A stretch of DNA of 64,000 nucleotides from Roseinatronobacter thiooxidans (GCF_001870675.1 NZ_MEHT01000018.1:124001-188000); one strand, 5' to 3'; positions 44,107 through 53,379 are shown, numbered from the stretch's first letter. Program-made: numbers and translations. The notes: generated by a model from the letters alone, not told the origin.

Positions 44107-44652
44107 ATGTCTGGGTTGAAACTGGTGGGGCTGTGCGGATCACTGCGCAAGGACTCTTGGAACCGCAAATTGATGCATGCTGCAAAAGATGCCTTTGGTC
44201 CGGCGGAATTTGTCGAAGGCAGCCTGCGTCTGCCGCTGTTTGATGAAGATCTCGAAGCGCAAGGCATGCCCGCCGAGGTGACCGCCCTGAAAGACCAGAT
44301 CGCCACGGCTGATGCCGTGGTCATCGCCTGCCCCGAATATAACAAAGCCCCGCCCGGTGTGCTGAAAAACGCGCTTGACTGGCTTAGCCGCGGGGGCGCG
44401 CCGTGGAAGGACAAGCCTGTGGCGATTGTCTCTGCCGCCGCAGGGCGCGCGGGCGGCGAGCGGACGCAATTTGCCCTGCGCCTGATGATGGTCGCCTTTC
44501 GCCCCCATCTGTTGCAGGGGCCGGAAATGCTGCTGTCCAGCCCTGCCAAAGCGTTTGACGATGACGGCAATCTGACAGACGAAATGGCGGCAAAACTGCT
44601 GAACGAATTGATGCAGGATTTGCGCCGCGCCGCCATGGCCCGTGCGGGATGA
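44107..44652 (+). CDS. NADPH-dependent FMN reductase
   Basis: 181 residues with a flavodoxin-like fold of the NADPH-dependent FMN reductase/chromate reductase family (ChrR/YieF-type). KLVGLCGSLRKDSWNRKLM forms the phosphate-binding loop at the N-terminus, IACPEYNKAPPGVLKNALDWLSR (about 75-98) is the typical FMN loop. It carries out two-electron reduction of quinones, metal ions or flavins; in vivo substrate is open. ATG 44107 is preferred to 44104 because it is 5 bp, not 2 bp, from AGGAG. Divergent from the TPP enzyme. Confidence 0.9.
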   Translation: MSGLKLVGLCGSLRKDSWNRKLMHAAKDAFGPAEFVEGSLRLPLFDEDLEAQGMPAEVTALKDQIATADAVVIACPEYNKAPPGVLKNALDWLSRGGAPWKDKPVAIVSAAAGRAGGERTQFALRLMMVAFRPHLLQGPEMLLSSPAKAFDDDGNLTDEMAAKLLNELMQDLRRAAMARAG

Positions 44653-44773
44653 TGCCCATGCGCCGGGCATAACGGACGAATCACCCCGTCGTGTCCGGCC
44701 CACCCCCCGAAAAACTTGATCGAAAGGGGAATTTTCGGCACCATACCTTTCTGATTTTCAGGGAGGGTTTCTG

Positions 44774-45556
44774 ATGAGCATAAGCGAACACGCACAAATC
44801 GCGCCCATCGACATGGCGCGCGATCTTTCAGAGAAAGACCTGCGCGCGGCACTCGCGGCGGGGTGGAGTGACTTCAAGGCATATCCGGCTTTCGGGCTGT
44901 TTTTCGCGGCCTTCTATGTGGCGGGCGGAATTGCGCTGTATTTCGGCCTTTTCGCACGCGGAGAGGCGGCGTGGTTTATCCCCATTGCCGCTGGTTTCCC
45001 GCTATTTGCCCCTTTCGCGGCTGTGGGCCTGTATGAGGTCAGCCGCCGCCGCGAAATGGGCGCGCCCATGGATTGGGGCGCGATTCTGGGGGCCATGCGC
45101 GGGCGTGGGGATGAACAGTTGCTGGTCATGGGGGTGGTCGTGCTGATCATCTTCGGGTTCTGGGTTATCCTTGCACGCGGCATTTTTGCAATTTTCATGG
45201 CGCAATCGGGTATTGGCACCGAATCGCTTGCGCTGCTGGCCTCTGCCCCGGGTATCCTGATGCTGCTGGTAGGCTCTGTCGCGGGCGCGCTGGTGGCGAT
45301 AGCGCTGTTTGCCATCACCGTGGTCAGCCTGCCCATGTTGCTGGAGCGTGATGTGGATTTCATGACAGCGATGATCGTCAGTCTGGAATCCGTGCGCGCA
45401 AACCCGCAGGTGATGCTGAAATGGGCGGCCATTATCGCGGCAACCCTGTTTGTGGCCATGCTGCCGCTGTTTCTGGGCCTGTTCATCGCCCTGCCTGTGC
45501 TGGGCCACGCGACATGGCATATCTACCGCCGCGCGGTCGGTGCGCCTGCCGCCTAG
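44774..45556 (+). CDS. DUF2189 integral membrane protein
   Basis: 260 residues. A short charged N-terminus (1-35, SEHAQIAPIDMARDLSEKDL) is followed by about six transmembrane helices. The pattern (paired helices around residues 40-80, then 110-130, 150-180 and 210-250 with a GHATWHIYRRAV tail) and the sequence around LFAPFAAVGLYEVSRRREMGAP is that of the DUF2189 family, often found beside cytochrome c oxidase genes; no such genes are near here. Function unknown. It starts behind GGAGGG. Confidence 0.8.
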   Translation: MSISEHAQIAPIDMARDLSEKDLRAALAAGWSDFKAYPAFGLFFAAFYVAGGIALYFGLFARGEAAWFIPIAAGFPLFAPFAAVGLYEVSRRREMGAPMDWGAILGAMRGRGDEQLLVMGVVVLIIFGFWVILARGIFAIFMAQSGIGTESLALLASAPGILMLLVGSVAGALVAIALFAITVVSLPMLLERDVDFMTAMIVSLESVRANPQVMLKWAAIIAATLFVAMLPLFLGLFIALPVLGHATWHIYRRAVGAPAA

Positions 45557-45649
45557 GCGATGCGAGGGGGGGCGGGCGCGCGACAGGGGTTGGAACCCGA
45601 CGCGCGCCCTCCTATACCATTGCGAGATGCGTTTTCCCGGAGAAGGCCA

Positions 45650-46381
45650 ATGCCAAACCCAACCGCCGCAATGCTTGTCATTGGTGATGAAATCCTGTCA
45701 GGCCGCACGCGCGATGCGAATATGTATTACCTGGCAGGGCAACTGGCCCCGCGCGGGATCGATCTGTGCGAAGTGCGCATCGTCACCGACCAGCATGACC
45801 GGATCGTGGGCGCGCTGAATGCGCTGCGGGCGACACATGACCATGTTTTCACATCTGGCGGGATTGGTCCGACACATGACGATATCACTGCCGATGCGGT
45901 TGCGGCCGCGTTCGGTGTGGGGCTGGACATTCGCGCGGATGCCCGCGCCATTCTGGCCGAACATTATGCCCGCACAGGGCTGGAGTTGAACGCGGCACGC
46001 CTGCGCATGGCGCGCATTCCAGACGGGGCCAGCCTGATCGACAATCCCGTATCCAGCGCGCCGGGGTTTTCGCTTGGCAATGTGCATGTCATGGCGGGCG
46101 TGCCGGCGGTGTTTCAGGCCATGGTGGCCGCTGTTCTGCCCGGCCTTGCTGCAGGGGCGGCGCTTTATAGCCAGAACCTGACCATCCCGCGCGGCGAGGG
46201 CGAGATTGCCGCCGATCTGCGCGCCCTGTCAGAAGCGTTTTCCGAATTGTCCATCGGCTGCTATCCGTTCCAGCGTGACGGGGCATATGGGGCCACAGTA
46301 GTTGTACGCGGCGAAGACAAGGCCCAAGTGGATGCAGCCCTTGTCAAACTGGCCGGATTATTCCCAGAGGCGGTGGCATGA
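45650..46381 (+). CDS. molybdopterin-binding CinA N-terminal-like protein
   Basis: 243 residues, a MoCF_biosynth/MogA-like fold as in the N-terminal half of CinA (competence/damage-inducible protein A). MLVIGDEILSGRTRDANMYYLA opens the fold, VFTSGGIGPTHDDITADAVAAAF (about 60-82) carries the anion-binding SGGxGPTxDD motif. The nicotinamide-nucleotide amidase (C-terminal) domain of full CinA is absent. It may bind or process pterin- or nucleotide-type substrates. ATG 45650 follows GGAGAAGG; the stop overlaps the next gene by 4 bp. Confidence 0.88.
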   Translation: MPNPTAAMLVIGDEILSGRTRDANMYYLAGQLAPRGIDLCEVRIVTDQHDRIVGALNALRATHDHVFTSGGIGPTHDDITADAVAAAFGVGLDIRADARAILAEHYARTGLELNAARLRMARIPDGASLIDNPVSSAPGFSLGNVHVMAGVPAVFQAMVAAVLPGLAAGAALYSQNLTIPRGEGEIAADLRALSEAFSELSIGCYPFQRDGAYGATVVVRGEDKAQVDAALVKLAGLFPEAVA

Positions 46382-47109
46382 CCCTGCCCGATGCGGCCAG
46401 CCTGATGGCCGCACTGGATGCGACATGGCCCGCGCAAACCACCCACAGACAAGATGGCTGGCTGGTGCGCGATGGCGCGGGTGGCGGCAAGCGCGTCTCG
46501 GCGGCAAGCCCGCTGTCTGAGGATGCGCCGATCACCCTAGCAGAAGACTGGATGCGCGCGCGCGGACACGCGCCCCTGTTCCGGCTGGGCGCGGCAGACA
46601 GCGCGATTGACGCCACACTGACAGGGCGCGGCTACCAGATGCTGGACCCCACGCGCATATATGCAGGCTTGGCCGCAGACTGCGCGCGCAAACCGGGCCA
46701 TGTGCAACTGTTCGATATCTGGCCCCCTTTGGCGATCATGCGTGATATCTGGAACGGGGGCGGCATTGGCCCCGCGCGTCTGGCCGTGATGGCACGCGCA
46801 CCCGCGCCCAAAACAGGCTTTGTCGCGCGGATCGAGGATCGCGCCGCCGGGGTTGCGTTTTGCGCAATCCATGAGGGCATTGCAATGGTCCACGCAATCG
46901 AGGTTCTGCCCCATATGCGGCGCAAAGGGGTGGGCAAGCTGGTCGTGCAGGGGGCTGCATGGTGGGCACAGGCACAGGGCGCAGCAGTGCTGGCGCTGGC
47001 GGTAACCGATGCGAATAAGGGGGCTTGCGCCTTGTATGACAGGCTTGGGCTGCAAGTCTGCGCCCGCTATCACTACCGACAAGCCAGCAGCGGAGAGGGT
47101 GAGAGATGA
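46378..47109 (+). CDS. GNAT family N-acetyltransferase
   Basis: 243 residues; the C-terminal GNAT core (about 140-240) has AMVHAIEVLPHMRRKGVGKLV (the acetyl-CoA-binding R/QxxGxG/A pattern is RRKGVG) and ALAVTDANKGACALYDRLGLQ (the Asn and ALYxxxGF/L signature). The N-terminal half (1-135) is less conserved and may form a second, degenerate GNAT lobe. Substrate unknown. Start overlaps the CinA-like stop by 4 bp and the stop overlaps the next start by 4 bp, so CinA-like, this gene and the AhpD-like gene are translationally coupled. Confidence 0.87.
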   Translation: MTLPDAASLMAALDATWPAQTTHRQDGWLVRDGAGGGKRVSAASPLSEDAPITLAEDWMRARGHAPLFRLGAADSAIDATLTGRGYQMLDPTRIYAGLAADCARKPGHVQLFDIWPPLAIMRDIWNGGGIGPARLAVMARAPAPKTGFVARIEDRAAGVAFCAIHEGIAMVHAIEVLPHMRRKGVGKLVVQGAAWWAQAQGAAVLALAVTDANKGACALYDRLGLQVCARYHYRQASSGEGER

Positions 47110-47672
47110 CACAGCAAGTCACGCGGCTGGATCTGCCCGCGACGAATGACATACAGGAACGCACACAGCGCTATCTGGAGATCTGCGAAGAAAAGCTGGG
47201 CATGGTGCCCAATGTGCTGCGCGCCTATCTGTTCGACATGGCGAAATTCGACGCCTTTGTGGGCATGTATAACGACCTGATGCTGGGCGAGAGCGGCTTG
47301 AGCAAGCTGGAACGCGAGATGATCGCGGTGGTTGTGTCCTCGATCAACCGCTGTTGGTATTGTCAGGTGGCGCACGGGGCGGCAGTGCGCGAATTGTCCG
47401 GCGATCCGGCCTTGGGTGAAGCGATGGTGATGAATTACCGCGCAGCCCCTTTGAACGCGCGCACCCGCGCCATGCTGGATTTTGCCGCCCTTGTGACCGA
47501 GGCCAGCGCGAAAGTGAGCGATGCAGACCGCGAGGCGCTTCGCGCGCATGAATTTTCAGACCGCGATATTTTCGACATTATTGCAGTTGTCGGGTTCTTC
47601 TCGATGACGAACCGCGTGGCCTCTGCCACAGGGATGGAACCGAACCCGGAGTATCACGCGCAAGCCCGCTGA
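47106..47672 (+). CDS. AhpD-like carboxymuconolactone decarboxylase family peroxidase-related protein
   Basis: 188 residues, all helical. The SINRCWYCQVAHG motif, with two cysteines two residues apart and a following histidine, is the AhpD/peroxidase-related core (ExxxxxCxxCxxxH; the Glu is in LEREMIAVVV). The family includes peroxidase-linked redox proteins; the physiological reductant or substrate is not known. It is the last gene in the CinA-like - GNAT - AhpD-like row and converges on the TIGR01620 gene. Confidence 0.88.
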   Translation: MTQQVTRLDLPATNDIQERTQRYLEICEEKLGMVPNVLRAYLFDMAKFDAFVGMYNDLMLGESGLSKLEREMIAVVVSSINRCWYCQVAHGAAVRELSGDPALGEAMVMNYRAAPLNARTRAMLDFAALVTEASAKVSDADREALRAHEFSDRDIFDIIAVVGFFSMTNRVASATGMEPNPEYHAQAR

Positions 47673-47689
47673 GCGCGCGCGCAGGGTGA

Positions 47690-47793
47690 AAGGGGGGACG
47701 GGGGGCGGCTGCCCCCCGGCATCTCTGGTCTGCGACCAGAGCTGAACCCCCCGCCCCAAGGGGGCGCACGCCCCCCCTTGGGAAACCCCCTGT
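47690..47793. terminator. multi-hairpin convergent intergenic region
   Basis: Between the convergent ends of the AhpD-like and TIGR01620 genes are three stems in series: GGGGGCGGC/GCCCCCC (47700-47717), CTCTGGTC-TGC-GACCAGAG (47723-47741, perfect 8-bp stem) and CCCCAAGGGGGC/GCCCCCCCTTGGG (47754-47783). They probably end transcription from both sides. The GAGTATTT motif follows at once. Confidence 0.5.
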
Positions 47794-47819
47794 GAGTATT
47801 TCCGGCAAGAAAATGGAGG
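47794..47819 (+). repeat. conserved GAGTATTT...GAAAATG motif, copy 2
   Basis: GAGTATTTCCGGCAAGAAAA then TGGAGG, on the plus strand. The first 22 bases are the same as 42267-42289 (opposite strand) except one base. Both copies follow an ACGCCC...TTGG stretch and both lie in convergent gaps. Function unknown. Confidence 0.6.
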
Positions 47820-47826
47820 CTTCGGT

Positions 47827-48831
47827 CTATGGTCGGTCGGTTTTGTCAAACACGCCGCTAAGCGCGCGGCTCATGACATGGCTGGTACGGGGCCTTGGCA
47901 GCGCCTGAAACGGCAAGGGGCGGCAGATTTCCATTGCGGCAATGCCCAGCCGTGCGGTGAGTGCCCCATTGACCACCCCTTCGCCAAAGCGGCGCGAGAA
48001 TTTTGACAGCACACTGCCCGAGGCCACCGAGCCGATCATGTCTTCGCCCACAGCCACGGCCCCTGTGGCCAGCAGATGGGTGATAACACCGCGCAGCAGC
48101 CGCAGGCTGCCCAAGGTGCCTGCGCGCCCGCCATAGATTTCTGCAATACGCCGGATCATGCGCAGATTGGTCACAAGGGCTGCCAGAACATCGATCAGGG
48201 CAAGGGGGATGAGAGCTGTCAGCAAGGCGACCTGACGCGCCGCCGCTTCCACCTCGCGCCGCGCGCGGGCATCGAGTGCGGCGAGAAGCGTCGTCTCGGT
48301 CAGGGCCAGAAGCCCGTCGGGATCGAGTTGGTCGGGCGCCATTTCTGTCAGGCGCGCGCGCGGCCATGCCATGTCGGTGCGGGTGCTGTAAAAGCTGTTC
48401 AGCGCCAGCACGACATTTTCGGCGCCCGCGCGGCTGGGCTGGTCGCGCGCCTCTGCGGCATGCCTACGGAGTGCATCGATCTGGCGCAGGCGGCGGAAAC
48501 CGGCCCATTCGCGCCATGCCAGAACCAGCGCGGCACCTGTAATCACGACCAACAGTGCCAATGCCAGATAGCCAAGCGCTGTGTTGCGCGCGACCAGAGC
48601 GGTGACGAAATCCCACGCGGCCACACTGGCGGCAAGCGTGATGAAACCGGCCAGTGCCGACAGGCCCAGCCGCGCCCAAAGCGACAGCCGCGCGCGGCCT
48701 GCGCGCAGCGCCATCTGCATGGCGCGCCCTTCGGGGGGCGGCAGATCGTCATCGGGGGGGGGCGGGGCCGTGCCCGGGTCAAACTCGGCCCCGTCGGGCA
48801 GGTCGATCAGCAGGGGTTTTGATTTTGTCAT
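47827..48831 (-). CDS. TIGR01620 family membrane protein (YcjF-like)
   Basis: 334 residues. A proline-rich acidic N-terminus (about 1-35) is followed by two transmembrane helices (about 55-80 and 85-110, LALLVVITGAALVLAWRE) and a DUF697-type helical domain (about 180-325) with RHAAEARDQP and PLALIDVLAALVTNLRMIRRIAEIYGGRAG. YcjF and YcjX form a conserved pair in proteobacteria, in E. coli within the phage-shock regulon, of unknown mechanism. ATG 48831; the start overlaps the YcjX-type stop by 4 bp. Confidence 0.85.
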   Translation of the reverse strand: MTKSKPLLIDLPDGAEFDPGTAPPPPDDDLPPPEGRAMQMALRAGRARLSLWARLGLSALAGFITLAASVAAWDFVTALVARNTALGYLALALLVVITGAALVLAWREWAGFRRLRQIDALRRHAAEARDQPSRAGAENVVLALNSFYSTRTDMAWPRARLTEMAPDQLDPDGLLALTETTLLAALDARARREVEAAARQVALLTALIPLALIDVLAALVTNLRMIRRIAEIYGGRAGTLGSLRLLRGVITHLLATGAVAVGEDMIGSVASGSVLSKFSRRFGEGVVNGALTARLGIAAMEICRPLPFQALPRPRTSHVMSRALSGVFDKTDRP

Positions 48832-50252
48832 TGCAACACATCCCCCATCAGGAAATCGGCTGCCGCATCCAGCCGGATATGGGGCAGCCCGTCGCCCGGC
48901 GCGCGGGTCAGGGGGGCGGGGGCAAAGCGCATGATCTGATAATCGGCATCCAGCCAATGCGCAGCACCCGCGCGCGCAGGCCCCACGACCTGCATCGGAT
49001 CATCGGGCAGATCGCCTGCATAGAAGGCGGCCTGCCGTCCTGTGTCCAGCAAGCACCCGCGCACGCAATCCAGCGCCTGCCCGTCACGTTCATGCGTTTC
49101 TTCCACCGTGGCACGCAGGGCGGCGAGGGCCAGCGCCTGTGTTTTTGCGCCTGCGAAATCGGCACGGTCGCGCGACTGGCGCAGCAATGCGGCCATGATT
49201 GCCGTCAGCCGCGCATGCTGGCTGTGATGCAGGTGATCGGCCTTGGTGGCCGCAAACAGGATGCGCTCCACCCGTTTGCTCCCGAGAAGCCGTGTCAGCC
49301 ATGCGTTGCGGCCGGGTCGAAAGGCGGCCAGCAATTCGGTCAGGGTCTGGCCAAGCCTGTCCACAGCCTCTGGCCCTGCATGGATCGCGCCCAGAACATC
49401 GGCCAGCACCACCTGACGGTCTATGCGGGCGAAATGGTCGCGGAAAAAGGGGCGGATCACTTGCGATTTATAGGCCTCAAAGCGCCGCGCCATTTCACGC
49501 GCGAGCGAGCCACGCCCGCCTGCATCTGCCAGCGGCACAAAGGTCAGCACGGGCGAGCCTGCCAGATCGCCCGGCAACAGAAAGCGGCCCGGCGTTATGT
49601 CAGGCAGGCCCAATGCGCGGGCCTGATTGAGATAGTTGGTGAAGGCTTCGGTCAGCGCTTGGGCCGTCCCCTCATCATGGCGGGCGGTGGCGTCAGTTGC
49701 TTGGAGTTGCGCCAGAATATCAGCGGCAAAATCGCGTTTTTTCATGCGCGCCAGCACTTCGGCGCTCCATTGCGCATAGGTTTTGTCCAGCAGCACCAGA
49801 TCGAGCAGCCATTCGCCGGGGTAGTCGATGATATCGATATGGCGCACCTTGGCCCCGCGCATTCCGCCCAGCAACCCGCCGGGGCGGATGCGAAAGGACA
49901 GGCGCAATTGCGAGATGTGGCGTGTGCTGTCGGGCCAATGGGGGTTTGGGCCGCTGAGCGCGGCCAGATGGCGCTCATATTCGAACCGCGGCAGGGTGTC
50001 ATCGGGTTGAGGTTGCAGGAACGCGGCCTCGATATGGCCGCCTGCAACGGCCCCCATCCGGCCCATGCGCCCGCGGTCCAGCAGATTGGCCACCAGCGAG
50101 GTGATGAACACCGTCTTTCCGGCCTGACTAAGGCCCGTCACACCAAGGCGCAGGGTTGGTTCAAAGAATGTCTCGGAAATGGTGCCGGTCACGCCGCTGG
50201 TCACGCGGTCCACGCCGCGCAAAACCCCATCTGCAAGTCTACCGATCACCAT
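48828..50252 (-). CDS. YcjX family P-loop NTPase
   Basis: 474 residues. The Walker A LGVTGLSQAGKTVFITSLVANLL (about 36-58) and the following IDIIDYPGEWLLDLVLLDKTYAQWS (about 135-160, with Walker B-like DYPGE) define the YcjX/DUF463 family. YcjX is a predicted GTPase/ATPase working with the adjacent YcjF-type membrane protein. ATG 50252 opens MVIGRLADGVLRGVD; the region upstream is not conserved. It is followed directly by the TIGR01620 gene, 4-bp overlap. Upstream on the same strand, 56 bp away, is hemC. Confidence 0.9.
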   Translation of the reverse strand: MVIGRLADGVLRGVDRVTSGVTGTISETFFEPTLRLGVTGLSQAGKTVFITSLVANLLDRGRMGRMGAVAGGHIEAAFLQPQPDDTLPRFEYERHLAALSGPNPHWPDSTRHISQLRLSFRIRPGGLLGGMRGAKVRHIDIIDYPGEWLLDLVLLDKTYAQWSAEVLARMKKRDFAADILAQLQATDATARHDEGTAQALTEAFTNYLNQARALGLPDITPGRFLLPGDLAGSPVLTFVPLADAGGRGSLAREMARRFEAYKSQVIRPFFRDHFARIDRQVVLADVLGAIHAGPEAVDRLGQTLTELLAAFRPGRNAWLTRLLGSKRVERILFAATKADHLHHSQHARLTAIMAALLRQSRDRADFAGAKTQALALAALRATVEETHERDGQALDCVRGCLLDTGRQAAFYAGDLPDDPMQVVGPARAGAAHWLDADYQIMRFAPAPLTRAPGDGLPHIRLDAAADFLMGDVLQ

Positions 50253-50307
50253 TGCCTGCCCCCTTGTCGTAATCACAGATAAGGGGGCAGGGCGGGGGTT
50301 GCCAGTA

Positions 50308-51264
50308 TCACAGCCAGGAAAAGAAATCCGCGGGCGCGCGGGCGCGCAGTTTGGCGGCCAGGTCGCGGCCCAGATCGGCACCATCTGCTATCGGCGCGCG
50401 GCCTTCCTCGGACAGGCGCTCTGACCCGTCAGGGCGCAGGATCTCGCCGCGCAGCCAGATTTCACCCCCCTCGATCACGGCAAGGCCGGCAATCGGGGTT
50501 TCGCATGACCCGTCAAGGGCTGCGAGAAAGGCACGCTCGGCGGCCAGACGCTGGGTTGTGGCAAGGTCGTTCAGCGGGGCCAGCATTTCGGCCATGCGCG
50601 CGTCATCTGCGCGCCGTTCAATCCCGATGGCCCCTTGGGCGATGGCGGGCAGCATGTCTTCGGGCGCGATGGCGGATTGGGCGACATCGACCATGTTCAG
50701 GCGGTGCAGCCCGGCCATGGCCAGAAAGGTGCAATCGGCCACGCCATCATCCAGCTTTTTCAGCCGTGTCTGCACATTGCCACGAAATTCGACCACGTTC
50801 AGGTCGGGGCGGCGGCTGAGCAGCTGCGCGCGGCGGCGCAGGCTGGAGGTGCCGACAACCTGCCCCGGTGCCAGATCGGCCAGGGTTTTGACATGGCGCG
50901 AGATGAAAGCATCGCGCGTGTCTTCGCGCGGAAGGTAGCAATCCAGCAGCAGCCCGTCGGGTTGCACGGTCGGCATGTCCTTCATCGAATGGACGGCAAT
51001 GTCGATGCGCCCCTCGATCATCGCCTCTTCGATTTCCTTGGTGAACAGCCCCTTGTTGCCGATTTCCTTTAGCGGGCGGTCGGCATCTATCAGCGTGCGG
51101 TCATCGCCTGTGGTCTTGATGACCACAATCTCGAACGCCGCCTCTGGCAGGTCATGGGCCGCCATCAGGCGCGCGCGGGTCTCATGGGCCTGTGCCAAGG
51201 CCAGCGGAGAGCCGCGTGTGCCGATCTTCAGGGGCTGGTCGGGGGTCGGGTAGCTGTGTGTCAT
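50308..51264 (-). CDS. hemC: hydroxymethylbilane synthase
   Basis: 318 residues; polymerises four porphobilinogens to hydroxymethylbilane. LKIGTRGSPLALAQAHETRARL (substrate-binding Arg near residue 17), DMPTVQPDGL, VVGTSSLRRRAQL (RRxAQ) and LDGSCETPIAGL (with the cysteine that carries the dipyrromethane cofactor, near residue 242) are present. Standard length. It is divergent from hemE with 107 bp between, the two sharing a promoter region. Confidence 0.96.
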   Translation of the reverse strand: MTHSYPTPDQPLKIGTRGSPLALAQAHETRARLMAAHDLPEAAFEIVVIKTTGDDRTLIDADRPLKEIGNKGLFTKEIEEAMIEGRIDIAVHSMKDMPTVQPDGLLLDCYLPREDTRDAFISRHVKTLADLAPGQVVGTSSLRRRAQLLSRRPDLNVVEFRGNVQTRLKKLDDGVADCTFLAMAGLHRLNMVDVAQSAIAPEDMLPAIAQGAIGIERRADDARMAEMLAPLNDLATTQRLAAERAFLAALDGSCETPIAGLAVIEGGEIWLRGEILRPDGSERLSEEGRAPIADGADLGRDLAAKLRARAPADFFSWL

Positions 51265-51371
51265 ATGCCCTGATTAGCCGTGCTCTGCGCCTCTGACAAG
51301 CGCAGAGTGTATCGCAGACTTGACATTGCGCGCCTGTCTTGGGACGAGAACAAGACCAAGGAGAGAGCCAT

Positions 51372-52421
51372 ATGACTGCGACTGCCCCCACAAAGACCAT
51401 TTTGCGCGCCCTTGCGGGCGAAACACTGCCCACACCCCCCATCTGGATGATGCGTCAGGCGGGGCGTTACCTGCCTGAATACAAGGCCACGCGCGCGCAG
51501 GCAGGCGATTTCCTGTCTCTGTGCTATAACCCCGAACTGGCCGCCGAAGTGACCTTGCAGCCCATTCGCCGCTACGGGTTCGATGCCGCGATTCTGTTTG
51601 CCGATATCCTGCTGATCCCGCAGGCGCTGGGGGCGGATTTGTGGTTTGTCACCGGCGAGGGGCCACGCCTGTCCACGCTCAATGACATGGCAGGGGTCGA
51701 GGCGCTGAAACCTGTGGAGGCGATTCACGACACGCTGTCGCCGGTGTATGAAACCGTGAAAATCCTGTCGCGCGAATTGCCCGCCGAGACGACATTGATC
51801 GGCTTTGCCGGTGCGCCATGGACTGTGGCCACCTATATGATCGCCGGTCGCGGCACGCCGGACCAAGCGCCCGCCCATGCCATGCGCGAAGCCGCGCCAG
51901 AGGCGTTTGATGCGCTGATCAACCGGATCACGGTGGCGACAATCGAATATCTGTCCATGCAGATCGATGCAGGGGCCGAAGTGGTGAAAATCTTTGACAG
52001 CTGGGCAGGCTCGTTGAAGGGTGACGCGTTCCTGAAATATTCGCTGGAACCCGCGCGCCAGATCACGGCCGCGCTGAAAGCCCGCCATCCCGGCATTCCC
52101 GTCATCGCCTTCCCGCGCGAGGCAGGGGACGGCTATATCGGTTTTGGCAAAGCGACAGGGGCCGATTGCGTGGCGCTGGACAATTCGATCACCCCCGAAT
52201 GGGCGGCAGAGCATGTGCAGGTGGATGGTTGTGTGCAGGGCAATCTGGCCTCCAGCCATATGGTGACAGGCGGGCAGGCGCTGGTCGATGCGACCGAACG
52301 TGTTGTGCGCGCTTTCCGCAACGGGCCGCATATCTTCAACCTCGGTCATGGCATCACCCCTGATGCAGACCCCGAGAATGTGGCCCTGATGATCGAGACA
52401 GTGCGTAACTTCCGCGAATAA
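51372..52421 (+). CDS. hemE: uroporphyrinogen decarboxylase
   Basis: 349 residues; decarboxylates uroporphyrinogen III to coproporphyrinogen III in the haem and bacteriochlorophyll route. [22 protein letters not shown] (the conserved RQAGRY) near residue 25-45, [12 protein letters not shown] and [17 protein letters not shown] (about 135-155), and GFGKATGAD further on are the family signature. ATG 51372 follows AAGGAGAGAG. Divergent from hemC. No FNR-type box is seen in the intergenic region. Confidence 0.96.
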   Translation: MTATAPTKTILRALAGETLPTPPIWMMRQAGRYLPEYKATRAQAGDFLSLCYNPELAAEVTLQPIRRYGFDAAILFADILLIPQALGADLWFVTGEGPRLSTLNDMAGVEALKPVEAIHDTLSPVYETVKILSRELPAETTLIGFAGAPWTVATYMIAGRGTPDQAPAHAMREAAPEAFDALINRITVATIEYLSMQIDAGAEVVKIFDSWAGSLKGDAFLKYSLEPARQITAALKARHPGIPVIAFPREAGDGYIGFGKATGADCVALDNSITPEWAAEHVQVDGCVQGNLASSHMVTGGQALVDATERVVRAFRNGPHIFNLGHGITPDADPENVALMIETVRNFRE

Positions 52422-52449
52422 GCTGACTGCGCACAACGGGCGCGCGGCC

Positions 52450-52476
52450 GTCCCGGGCTTGACCCGGGACCTCGCG
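52450..52476. repeat. REP-like palindrome, half copy 4
   Basis: GTCCCGGGCTTGACCCGGGA C is the same sequence as the first arm of copy 3 (31108), followed by the family's CTCGCG. The second inverted arm is missing, so this is a partial element in the gap after hemE. Confidence 0.65.
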
Positions 52477-52502
52477 GGCGGTGCCTTGAGGCCAGCATAG
52501 AG

Positions 52503-52526
52503 AACCCGGCTCTGCGGCCGGGTTTG
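52503..52526. terminator. hairpin terminator between hemE and the BKACE gene
   Basis: AACCCGGC-TCTGCG-GCCGGGTT (52503-52524) is a perfect 8-bp stem followed by TT. It lies between convergent hemE and the BKACE-family gene and may stop transcription from both; the short T run limits confidence. Confidence 0.6.
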
Positions 52527-52539
52527 CGTGGCGCGGGGG

Positions 52540-53379
52540 TCACTTCGGTGCGCGCAGCCCCAGAATGGCGCGCGCCTGCTGCCAGCTGGCTACGGGACGG
52601 TCATATGTCGCGCATATCTCGGCGGTGCGCGCGACCAATGCCGCATTGGACGGCGCAAGGCGGTCGCGGTCCAGCCGCATATTATCCTCCAGCCCCGTGC
52701 GGGTATGCCCGCCACGCGCAATCGCCCAGTCATTGACCACGATCTGGTTGGGTCCAATCCCCGCCGCGCACCACAGCGCATCCGGCGCAAAGCGGGCCAG
52801 CGTTTCGATATAGATATCCAGTATCCGTTCATCCGCGATCATGGCGTTTTTCACCCCCATCACGAATTGCACATAGAGAGGGCGCTTCAAACGCCCGTCA
52901 TCGGCCATTTTCGCAGCCTGAATGATATGGCTCAGGTCAAACGCCTCGATTTCCGGCATGACATCATATTTTTGCATCTCTACTGCCAGCCAGTCCACCA
53001 GATCGGGCGGATTCTCATAGACGCGGGTCGGGAAATTGTTGGACCCGACCGAGAGCGATGCCATGTCAGGGCGCAGCGGCAGCATGCCGCCCCGCGCCTG
53101 CCCCGCCCCGGACCGCCCCCCTGTCGAGAACTGGATGATCATGCCGGGGCAATGTTTCTCCAGCCCCTCTTTCAGGCGGGCGAATTTCTCTGGGTCGGAT
53201 GAGGGCGTTTCATCGTCATTGCGAACATGACAATGCGCGATGCTGGCGCCTGCCTCAAAAGCGGCCTGCGTGCTTTCAATCTGCTCGGCCACTGTGATCG
53301 GCACAGCCGGATTATTGGCCTTGGTCGGCACCGAGCCTGTGATGGCGACCGCGATGATGCAGGGGGTGGTCATGGGCAT
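52540..53379 (-). CDS. BKACE family 3-keto-5-aminohexanoate cleavage-type enzyme
   Basis: About 280 residues of the beta-keto acid cleavage enzyme (BKACE, DUF849) family, a zinc-dependent TIM-barrel that condenses a beta-keto acid with acetyl-CoA to give acetoacetate and an acyl-CoA. Metal-binding SIAHCHVRND (His-x-His) about residue 45, the IIQFSTGGRSGAG block about 95-110, SVGSNNFPTRVYENPPDLVDWL and the conserved CAAGIGPNQIVVNDWAIARGGHTRTGLED are visible. The substrate class (carnitine, 3-keto-5-aminohexanoate, others) is not readable. ATG 53379 is behind GGAAGGAAGA; a second ATG is 6 bp on. Divergent from nikR. Confidence 0.85.
   Translation of the reverse strand: MPMTTPCIIAVAITGSVPTKANNPAVPITVAEQIESTQAAFEAGASIAHCHVRNDDETPSSDPEKFARLKEGLEKHCPGMIIQFSTGGRSGAGQARGGMLPLRPDMASLSVGSNNFPTRVYENPPDLVDWLAVEMQKYDVMPEIEAFDLSHIIQAAKMADDGRLKRPLYVQFVMGVKNAMIADERILDIYIETLARFAPDALWCAAGIGPNQIVVNDWAIARGGHTRTGLEDNMRLDRDRLAPSNAALVARTAEICATYDRPVASWQQARAILGLRAPK

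Noticed and set aside
51265-51371. A second FNR-type box between hemC and hemE
   Set aside because: Only a single half (TTGACA) is present, without an ATCAA/GTCAA half at the correct spacing.
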